NCBI GenBank assembly: GCA_003229235.1
Contig: QIIH01000280.1
Coordinates: forward strand, 1 to 5,380
DNA: 5,380 nucleotides
Source of the DNA: Flavobacteriales bacterium
GTDB lineage: Bacteria > Bacteroidota > Bacteroidia > Flavobacteriales > Flavobacteriaceae
Direction of reading: 5' to 3'
Shown: in pieces, positions 1 through 5,380 of the stretch
Numbering within the stretch: position 1 is the stretch's first letter
Layout: each line of letters begins with the position of its first letter
Program-made: the position numbers and the translations under genes
The notes under the pieces: generated by a model
Databases searched by the model: none
Told to the model about the DNA's origin: nothing
The model's input: only the letters and a program-made list of their open reading frames with translations

Positions 1-1154
1 TACCCAACATCTACTCCACCAGAAATTTGCAAGAAGTAATCTCTTCCAACCACTAAACCAGTTATCGCAATAGCTCCAAAACTATTACCCACATTACAAT
101 CAACTTCGATTAAAGTATCATCGTAAATTGTCCAGAAAGGTGTCGTTAAAGTTGAGCCAAAAGTGGTAAATATTGTTAACCCAGTTGCATTAGCAGTAAA
201 GCTGTACCATACATCTGCGGCACCGCTTCCACAAGAGCCAGGATTTCCAGTATCTGTCCAATTGGAAGCAACAAAAGTATTGTCTTCTGTAGCGCATCCA
301 GTACCTTCTGCATTAGGTGTAAATGGAATAGGGTCAAAAGAAAAGTTTCCTTGAGTAAAACAAGTTACATCACTTGTAAAAGTCCCAGATCTTGATGCAC
401 CATCTGTCCAAACTCCACTTGCTTCAGAACAATTAGCCGCAAGAGAAGTATAAGAATGTGTACCTGTCCAAGTAAATGCACCACCAAGTGTAGCACCGGC
501 AATGTCACATGACGAAACTTCTCCGCCATCAATACAAGTATCTTGTGTGTTACCTGTAGTAGTTCCAATGTCTACTCCCGCTGCCAAAATCATAGTTGTA
601 ACATCTGCAGCGTAATTACCAGTACCGTCTCCAGTAACAAATAATACACTCCATGTCGAACTAGGTGATCCACCACAGCCCACAGTACATATCCATGTTC
701 CAGATTGAGCAGTAACAGCTAATCGAGAAGTTTCTTTAGCACCTTTAAGAGCTGCGTCTTCACCACCAAAAGTTACTTCGCTAAATATAGGATTAGATCC
801 GTCTCTATTTACCGAAAATTTGAACGATGCGCCATCTGCAACAAACAATGCGTTAATCACTTTGGTTTCTAAAACTATAACCTCAGAAGTACTAAATTTT
901 AATCCTGTGCCATCACTAAGTGTTAGAAAAGCACGAGAGCTTGTTCCCTCTTTAATCATTAAATCAATAGTACCACGATCACTACTATTCATAGTAGAGA
1001 AAATACCGCGATACAATCCTAGGTTAGAATTATCAGATATACTTAAATCGAAAGCCGCTTCGACGCCATTGTCTCCTTGTTGTTCGATTAATTTGTCCTC
1101 AGAACATGCAATAAACAAGCATGAAAGAAACAATAATGTCATAAATTTTTTCAT
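1..1154 (-). CDS. Surface lipoprotein with PPC-like C-terminal domain, 3' end outside window
   Basis: I translated this frame by hand: 384 codons run open from an ATG at 1154-1152 to the window edge, with no stop. The two edge bases begin a codon TA?, so the next residue is Tyr or a stop. The N-terminus MKKFMTLLFLSCLFIAC is a lipoprotein signal peptide with lipobox F-I-A-C and the lipidated Cys at 17. The S-E-D that follows resembles the acidic export signal of Bacteroidota surface lipoproteins. Residues 45-270 are Gly/Ser/Thr-rich and beta-like, with recurring S-G-x-W/F patterns (151, 246, 256) and several Cys (156, 160, 207, 216, 242, 265); I recognise no family there. Residues 272-384 resemble a bacterial pre-peptidase C-terminal (PPC) beta-sandwich: D-V-W-Y-S-F-T at 314, an I-Y-D motif at 343, then an I-T-G-L-V-V-G-R-D-Y-F-L-Q-I-S-G strand pair at 364-379. 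A PPC fold usually has one more strand, so the protein probably continues. The internal Met5 is a less likely start because it removes the signal's Lys residues. It may be an adhesin-like or substrate-binding surface protein; the role is inferred. Confidence 0.85.
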   Translation of the reverse strand, partial: MKKFMTLLFLSCLFIACSEDKLIEQQGDNGVEAAFDLSISDNSNLGLYRGIFSTMNSSDRGTIDLMIKEGTSSRAFLTLSDGTGLKFSTSEVIVLETKVINALFVADGASFKFSVNRDGSNPIFSEVTFGGEDAALKGAKETSRLAVTAQSGTWICTVGCGGSPSSTWSVLFVTGDGTGNYAADVTTMILAAGVDIGTTTGNTQDTCIDGGEVSSCDIAGATLGGAFTWTGTHSYTSLAANCSEASGVWTDGASRSGTFTSDVTCFTQGNFSFDPIPFTPNAEGTGCATEDNTFVASNWTDTGNPGSCGSGAADVWYSFTANATGLTIFTTFGSTLTTPFWTIYDDTLIEVDCNVGNSFGAIAITGLVVGRDYFLQISGGVDVG

Positions 1155-1290
1155 TAGTAAATAGAGTTTTAGGTTAAAGTGATTTTTTTATATTCCTTAA
1201 TAAGCTAGTAATATAGGCACTTTTCTTAGGATATTGAAAAATCCTTTAGGTTTTTTTTAACATTTTCACTTAATCGAAGATTTTGATAAT
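1155..1290. other. AT-rich gap between the pseudogene and the PPC-like lipoprotein gene
   Basis: These 136 bases carry no coding frame. The minus strand has no TTTG anywhere here, so no exact TAnnTTTG promoter box serves the lipoprotein gene at 1154. The best partial resemblance is TATATTAC, about 50 nt upstream of its ATG. The gap is long enough to separate transcription units, but whether the lipoprotein gene has its own promoter cannot be decided from the sequence. Confidence 0.5.
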
Positions 1291-1759
1291 TTAATCATGC
1301 CTAATTGTCTCCACTTCGCTATCATAAATAGCAGCTACGCCAATAAGATCTTTATGGCCATCAATATTAACATCAAACATGGTCACTCCTGTTGTAAAGC
1401 CATCGTTTCCAGTAACACTGGCGGCCGCACTAACATCTTGGAAGATGAAATCTCCCATGTTTTTGTACAAAACATCTAATCCAAAATTTGATCCAAAAAA
1501 CACATCAATTAAACCATCATTGTCTACATCTCCAGTAGCAACTCCAGAACAAGCCATAATAATAGGGTAGTTCAAAAGGTTAAAACTTAAATATCTGTAA
1601 ATATTTTCGTTTTTGAATGTAAGGCTAGACGCTTGGGAAGTGATTTTAGCACAAAATGAAGTTTCCTCAACACGCACTACTTTTTCAATATTATTGAAGG
1701 TTTCTAGCCTGCATGCAATAAGTAAAAACAAAAAAAAGAAATAAAACAGACTGCTTTAT
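1291..1759 (-). pseudogene. Decayed tandem paralogue of the FG-GAP/VCBS lipoprotein, internally deleted
   Basis: This is a remnant of a second FG-GAP/VCBS lipoprotein gene. The open frame covers 1731-1291 (146 codons) and lacks an ATG; only TTG at 1731 or CTG at 1749 could start it. Residues 63-125 of this frame match residues 77-139 of the intact neighbour without gaps (30 of 63 identical by hand count), including the Ca-binding repeat D-V-D-N-D-G-L-I-D and G-V-T-M-F-D-V-N-I-D-G. The next 21 residues instead match the neighbour's last repeat near residues 1018-1038, sharing E-V-E-T-x-R-[HY]-D, and then a stop follows. About 880 family residues are therefore missing, along with the last 58 or so. 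Upstream, I-K-Q-S-V-L-F-L-F-F from ATA at 1759-1757 lies in another frame. Removing one T from the 8-T tract (1730-1737) would join it to L-F-L-L-I-A-C, restoring a lipoprotein signal with lipobox L-I-A-C. The ATA lies 9 nt after the upstream stop, so it was probably cotranscribed. A short functional protein is possible but unlikely. Confidence 0.8.
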
Positions 1760-1768
1760 AGTGGGTGT

Positions 1769-4700
1769 TTAATAATTATAAACTTGTATGCTGCCATTGC
1801 TATTAGTAACTAATAAAATGTTTTTAAAGCCTGCCTTAAGGCTTAATACCCCTCTAGCATTTGTGTTAGCATACAAACCAGATTTTATTGCCGGGATCGC
1901 ACTCCAACCGTCAGATGTAAAGGACAAAACCGAACCGATTGACGCATCATATCGTGGTGTTTCTACTTCGACATTAAACAGATTACCTACACTTATTACT
2001 TCTGGTGTTCCATCTTTATTAATATCTGCAAATTCAAAATCCGATATTGGAGCTAACTGAGCTTGCCATGGTAAATTTGTTGTCTTAAAAGTACCATTCC
2101 CTAGGTTTTCGATATAAACAGAAGCCAATGTTGTAGCTTTCCTATGAAAGGCAGTGGCTAATTTATCGCCATAGATATCTTCTAGGCTAGCACTTGCGAA
2201 CGAAGTATAATCTGTAAATTTATCGCTAATAAATGGCATTTGTTGAGAAGAACATTCTTTACCTCGAGAGGGTACTAATGTTCCGTTATAACTATTACTT
2301 AATACAATATCGAAGGTGCCATTGTCGTCAAAATCGTCACAATAAATATGAAACTCACCGCCATTGGTAGTTTTAAATTTTGAATTTAGGCCAATGTTTC
2401 CTGCAAAATAGTCTAAATCGCCGTCGCCGTCGATATCATATTGATCTAAAGAAAACCATATCCCTATTTGATCTGAAAGCCCTGGTACTTGTGTTTCTTG
2501 AAAAGAACCGTCATTATTTTCGAAAACGGTAATCGCTGTCCATTCTCCTGCAATAATTAAATCTTTATCTCCATCGCCATCAAAATCTGTAAACATGGCC
2601 GCAGATGCCATTGGGGCGTTTAACAATTCTTGTTTTGTAAATGTGCCTGCATCATTAATCAATAAATATGATTTCGCCGAATAAGGATATTGATCGGGGA
2701 TTATTCGTCCCCCAACAAATAAATCGACATCACCATCATTGTCTACATCCGCAGAAATTACAACTTTTCCGCTTTCACCATTTTCTGGAAGAATGCTTGT
2801 GTTTTTAACAAATTTCCCGTTTCCATCATTTAAATACAATCTATCTTGATATCCAGCATCTAGTGCTTTTAAATGAGCGCCGCCACTAACCACATAAAGA
2901 TCTAAGTCGCCATCTGCGTCAATATCAACCCATAGCGCTCCAGTGTCTTCAAATGTTCTATCATTTTTCCAAGGTCCTGACTTCTCTTTAAACTTGCCTT
3001 CAGAAACTTGCAAATACAAAACCCCACTACTTCCTTTGGCTCCGCCAATAAACACATCGTCCAAGCCGTCACCATTAATATCAGCTTTAGCTAATGCTGG
3101 CCCAACAGTCGATTGCGAATGTGGTAAAAGCACCTGAACAGTGTAATCGTCGAAATCATCTTCTATATGTGTATAATTAATCCCGCTGGTATAAGATTGA
3201 GTTAGTATATTGTCGTTATTAATTACAGTATTTGATTCCTCTTTAAATGCAATTTCAGAAATATCTATTGTCTGACTTGTATTTGCTTTAATTTTAGATA
3301 ACAGCGATGTTCGCCCATTATACCAAGTAATTTTAAGGTCTACAGTAGCATCTTGACCTATGCCAAAAAACAAGGACGCTTCATTAGATGATAAATAGCC
3401 ACGTGTAGTGTACAGCTCTTGAACTTGCTTTTGATTTGTTCCTATAACTTCTACCTTCGAACCTATCGCTTGTGTATTTTGACCGCTCCCAATAAGCTTG
3501 ATTTTGACATAATTATTGTTCGATACTTTAGTAGCGAGATTTTCGTAAATAGAAGCATTTGCCTCCATATTATTAGTCACTAAATCTAAATCGCCATCGT
3601 TGTCCAAGTCTGCGGTAACGGCGCCATTCGAATTAAACATACTAGGCCCTGCCCACTTAGCAGAAACATTTTTGAATTTAACACCCCCTACATTTTGATA
3701 AAAGACGTTTTGAGAAATATCACTAGGGAATATGTCTAATAAATCTCCCAATTGCATGGTACCCGTTTCTTTTTGCTTTGCATCGACACCTTTTTGTATA
3801 TCTCTAAACAAAAAGTTTTCTTTAATTCCGTTGGTGATAAAAAGATCTTTATAGCCATCCAAATCCATGTCAAAAAACACAGGTGCCCAACTCCAATCTG
3901 TTTTGGCAACTCCTGCATATTGCGCTATTTCGCTAAATGTATTATTACCTCTATTTAACTGGAAGGTATTAAACATATACTGCGAATGGTATCCGTTTGC
4001 TTTTAATCCTCTAAACCTCTCAACATCCATAGATTTCATATATGCCTTACTGCGAAAATGATCACTCGGAGCCATATCAACCACGAATATATCTAACAAA
4101 CCATCGTTGTTAATATCCACCATATCGTTCCCCATACTGTTAAACGAAATATGATTCAAGTAGTTTTCTGTTTGATTAGTAAAGCCTTTCTTTTTGTTGT
4201 TAATTAACAACAAATCTGGTTCTTCAAAGTCACTACTCACATACAAATCTGGATAACCATCCAAATTAATGTCGCCAATTGCAATGCCATGACGGTAGCC
4301 AAAATTTACGAGATTGGCTTCTTTAGATTTTTCTATATAGCTGCCATTTACATTTTCATAAAATCGATCACTCTGAATTCGCCCCGACTTTATATCGGCC
4401 ATATGATCCTTTGCTCCTTTTGCCTTAAAACCTCGCTCTGGATGGTTTAATAGATACATATCTAGATCACCATCTAAGTCGTAATCAAAAAATGCAGATT
4501 GTACTGAATAGTCCTGACTAGCAATTCCAAAATTAGCAGCCTCTTCTGTAAATGTGTTGTTCTTGTTATTAATATACAGTCTATTGGTTCTTTGCGACAC
4601 ATCGGCAGATGGCCCAGAACGACTCACATAAATATCCAACCAACCATCGGCATTAATATCTACCATAGTCACTCCAGTGCTCCAGCCATTAAGTTGTCCT

Positions 4701-5059
4701 ATTCCAGATGAATCGGAGATATCTTCGAATTCAAAATTTCCTTTGTTTAAATAAAGCTTATCATCAGAAGAGTTTCCTGCAAAATATAAATCTGGCAAAC
4801 CATCGTTATTAATGTCGCCGGCGGCCAAACCGCTACCGTTATAGATAAACTCATAGTTTAAGTAATTCTCCTGTAAGGTTTCTTTGACTGTATTTGTAAA
4901 AAATATATTAGTGACATTCGTGGGTTTTAAATCGAATAAAACTTCACTTTTTTGAGTAATCGGTGGTAAATCTTTTACAACCTTATGGCTATCATTTTCT
5001 GAATTTTTACAACCGAATACGGTAACAAATAGCACTGAGATAATATGGGGAAATTTCAT
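1769..5059 (-). CDS. FG-GAP/VCBS repeat lipoprotein with ASPIC/UnbV domain
   Basis: A 1096-residue secreted lipoprotein, probably anchored in the outer membrane. I chose the ATG at 5059-5057 because it gives a lipoprotein signal, MKFPHIISVLFVTVFGC, with lipobox V-F-G-C and the lipidated Cys at 17. The longer frame to TTG at 5140 adds 27 residues encoded upstream of the promoter and would bury that signal. Seven Ca-binding-type D-x-[DN]-x-D-G motifs start at residues 82, 134, 192, 263, 315, 397 and 484. An ASPIC/UnbV domain follows at about 514-602, with A-I-G-S-K-V-E-V at 531 and R-G-Y-L-S-S-N at 553. Seven more motifs start at 660, 712, 771, 825, 875, 908 (degenerate) and 1012. This suggests two FG-GAP beta-propellers on either side of the ASPIC/UnbV domain. 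Other phrases typical of Bacteroidota members include D-W-S-W-A-P at 388 and a conserved F-A-S-A-S-L-E-D-I-Y-G-D-K-L block at 954-967. The biochemical role is unknown; relatives are often encoded near SusC/SusD transporters, so glycan or protein binding at the cell surface is a guess. It is complete and appears intact. Confidence 0.95.
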   Translation of the reverse strand: MKFPHIISVLFVTVFGCKNSENDSHKVVKDLPPITQKSEVLFDLKPTNVTNIFFTNTVKETLQENYLNYEFIYNGSGLAAGDINNDGLPDLYFAGNSSDDKLYLNKGNFEFEDISDSSGIGQLNGWSTGVTMVDINADGWLDIYVSRSGPSADVSQRTNRLYINNKNNTFTEEAANFGIASQDYSVQSAFFDYDLDGDLDMYLLNHPERGFKAKGAKDHMADIKSGRIQSDRFYENVNGSYIEKSKEANLVNFGYRHGIAIGDINLDGYPDLYVSSDFEEPDLLLINNKKKGFTNQTENYLNHISFNSMGNDMVDINNDGLLDIFVVDMAPSDHFRSKAYMKSMDVERFRGLKANGYHSQYMFNTFQLNRGNNTFSEIAQYAGVAKTDWSWAPVFFDMDLDGYKDLFITNGIKENFLFRDIQKGVDAKQKETGTMQLGDLLDIFPSDISQNVFYQNVGGVKFKNVSAKWAGPSMFNSNGAVTADLDNDGDLDLVTNNMEANASIYENLATKVSNNNYVKIKLIGSGQNTQAIGSKVEVIGTNQKQVQELYTTRGYLSSNEASLFFGIGQDATVDLKITWYNGRTSLLSKIKANTSQTIDISEIAFKEESNTVINNDNILTQSYTSGINYTHIEDDFDDYTVQVLLPHSQSTVGPALAKADINGDGLDDVFIGGAKGSSGVLYLQVSEGKFKEKSGPWKNDRTFEDTGALWVDIDADGDLDLYVVSGGAHLKALDAGYQDRLYLNDGNGKFVKNTSILPENGESGKVVISADVDNDGDVDLFVGGRIIPDQYPYSAKSYLLINDAGTFTKQELLNAPMASAAMFTDFDGDGDKDLIIAGEWTAITVFENNDGSFQETQVPGLSDQIGIWFSLDQYDIDGDGDLDYFAGNIGLNSKFKTTNGGEFHIYCDDFDDNGTFDIVLSNSYNGTLVPSRGKECSSQQMPFISDKFTDYTSFASASLEDIYGDKLATAFHRKATTLASVYIENLGNGTFKTTNLPWQAQLAPISDFEFADINKDGTPEVISVGNLFNVEVETPRYDASIGSVLSFTSDGWSAIPAIKSGLYANTNARGVLSLKAGFKNILLVTNSNGSIQVYNY

Positions 5060-5076
5060 AAATATTGAATAGAACT

Positions 5077-5084
5077 CAAATATA
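5077..5084 (-). promoter_or_regulatory. Probable promoter -7 box (TATATTTG)
   Basis: On the minus strand this reads TATATTTG, an exact match to the TAnnTTTG -7 element of the Bacteroidota primary sigma factor. It lies 17 nt upstream of the ATG at 5059, so transcription would start around 5070 with a leader of roughly 10 nt. A TTG at 5101-5099 could be the -33 element, but its 14-nt gap is shorter than usual, so that part is weak. There is no Shine-Dalgarno sequence before the ATG, which is common in this phylum. The position favours the ATG at 5059 over the TTG at 5140. Confidence 0.6.
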
Positions 5085-5117
5085 AAAAAGTTCCACCACA
5101 ATCTTCTAATAATAGTT

Positions 5118-5141
5118 GGTTTAACAAGTGAACTACTCAAC
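5118..5141 (-). repeat. Degenerate 8-bp repeat, short outlying block of three units
   Basis: On the minus strand three adjacent octamers, GTTGAGTA, GTTCACTT and GTTAAACC, share the GTT start. They resemble the units of the larger block at 5178-5225 (GTTGAGTC, GTTTAATT). About 36 nt of unrelated-looking sequence separates the two blocks. The block sits about 35 nt upstream of the promoter -7 box. It could be the eroded end of one longer array. A chance resemblance cannot be excluded for three units alone. Confidence 0.45.
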
Positions 5142-5177
5142 CATCATAAGACTATTGCAAAATGTTGAAGCGTTGGT

Positions 5178-5225
5178 TTGTTTAACTGTTTAATCGAATA
5201 CGACTCAACGACTCAACAATTAAAC
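5178..5225 (-). repeat. Degenerate 8-bp tandem repeat with hairpin potential
   Basis: The minus strand divides into six octamers: GTTTAATT, two exact copies of GTTGAGTC (5217-5202), a divergent GTATTCGA, then TTAAACAG and TTAAACAA. The last two resemble the reverse complement of the first unit, so the array also makes an imperfect inverted repeat. Bases 5180-5196 and 5209-5225 pair at 14 of 17 positions around a 12-nt loop. Two of the three mismatches become G-U wobbles in minus-strand RNA. It lies upstream of the mapped promoter box, so it need not be in that transcript. It is repetitive intergenic DNA with no known role. Confidence 0.6.
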
Positions 5226-5235
5226 GATAACCTAA

Positions 5236-5298
5236 TTAGGAGTTAGTAATTAGTAACTAGGAGCTAGTATTCAGGAATTAGACGTTAGGAATCATTAC
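5236..5298 (+). repeat. Degenerate 7-bp tandem repeat, eight to nine units
   Basis: From 5236 the sequence divides into consecutive heptamers of the form YYAGNNN. Examples are TTAGGAG (5236), two exact TTAGTAA units (5243 and 5250), CTAGGAG (5257), TCAGGAA (5271) and TTAGGAA (5285). All eight units from 5236 to 5291 keep AG at positions 3-4. A ninth unit, TCATTAC (5292-5298), keeps only the leading pyrimidines and one A. No frame through it looks like a protein. Short-period arrays of this kind are intergenic low-complexity DNA that probably arises by slippage followed by mutation. Confidence 0.75.
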
Positions 5299-5380
5299 TG
5301 TCCGACTAAAATACGATTTTGCTAAATATGGTTGTTTTATCCCTTTAAAACGGTACTATTTCTCTTTAAGTTCAATAGCA

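Larger units (their letters stand above)
5060..5380. other. Intergenic region upstream of the FG-GAP/VCBS lipoprotein gene
   Basis: No convincing gene lies in these 321 bases on either strand. The region holds the -7 box at 5077-5084, the 8-bp-period arrays at 5118-5141 and 5178-5225, and the 7-bp-period array at 5236-5298. In the last 82 bases I see nothing beyond AT-rich sequence. A minus-strand TAG at 5358-5356 could close a gene lying outside the window, but only seven in-frame codons are visible. No clear hairpin-plus-U-tract terminator was found. Confidence 0.7.

Noticed and set aside
365..568. Minus-strand open frame of 67 codons
   Set aside because: It is an alternative frame inside the lipoprotein gene and gives a Leu/Val/His-rich sequence without protein-like features.
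820..1164. Plus-strand open frame of 114 codons
   Set aside because: It lies opposite the lipoprotein gene, whose minus-strand frame has a signal peptide, a lipobox and a PPC-like domain. The plus frame has no recognisable domain.
1217..1260. Terminator-like sequence: AGGAT/ATCCT stem followed by TTAGG and eight Ts on the plus strand
   Set aside because: The stem is only 5 bp, and no plus-strand gene ends here. Read on the minus strand, it lacks a following U tract.
1421..1430. GC-rich GCGGCCGC block inside AT-rich DNA, resembling a cloning site
   Set aside because: It encodes part of the Ala run (S-A-A-A-S) in the pseudogene frame, which is in register with the homologous protein, so no vector origin is needed.
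1769..5059. Possible Rhs, adhesin or integrin-like toxin reading of the FG-GAP repeats
   Set aside because: There are no YD repeats, no toxin domain at the C-terminus and no immunity-like gene. The ASPIC/UnbV domain and lipoprotein signal fit the Bacteroidota surface family.
5060..5140. N-terminal extension of the large lipoprotein from a TTG at 5140
   Set aside because: It spans the promoter -7 box and part of the octamer array, uses a non-ATG start, and would place the lipoprotein signal 27 residues inside the protein.
5356..5380. Possible C-terminal end of an upstream minus-strand gene, A-I-E-L-K-E-K then TAG
   Set aside because: It looks natural, but seven codons cannot be told from chance, so I did not list it as a gene.

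Overview
The window looks like an AT-rich chromosome fragment from the phylum Bacteroidota, most likely a marine-type member of the Flavobacteriia. Four things suggest this: a very large lipoprotein made of FG-GAP/VCBS repeats with an ASPIC/UnbV domain, a second lipoprotein whose mature end starts C-S-E-D (close to the Bacteroidota surface-export signal), an exact match to the TAnnTTTG -7 promoter element, and short degenerate intergenic repeats. No gene reads from the + strand. Everything supported here is transcribed right to left.

Reading in the direction of transcription: bases 5380-5060 are non-coding. They hold a 7-bp-period degenerate repeat (5236-5298), an 8-bp-period degenerate repeat with a hairpin potential (about 5118-5226), and a promoter -7 box (5077-5084). 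Next comes a complete gene for a 1096-residue FG-GAP/VCBS-ASPIC/UnbV lipoprotein (5059-1769). Its architecture reads as seven Ca-binding-type repeats, an ASPIC/UnbV domain, and seven more repeats. Directly behind it, with about 9 nt of spacing, lies a wrecked tandem paralogue (about 1759-1291). It has lost its ATG, carries a frameshift in a T tract, and joins the second repeat straight to the last repeat of the family, so roughly 880 residues are missing. After a 136-nt gap comes the 5' part of another lipoprotein gene (1154 to beyond base 1), which ends inside a PPC-like beta-sandwich domain.

The full-length gene and its degraded neighbour look like a former tandem pair of cell-surface proteins sharing one promoter. 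Genes of this type in Bacteroidota often sit near SusC/SusD-like outer-membrane systems, but no such gene is visible here. The PPC-like lipoprotein may be a separate transcription unit. I see no mobile element, CRISPR array, RNA gene or clear new biological system. The most informative points are the repeat-mediated collapse of the paralogue, the probable double-propeller layout of the intact protein, and the two adjacent short-period repeat arrays.
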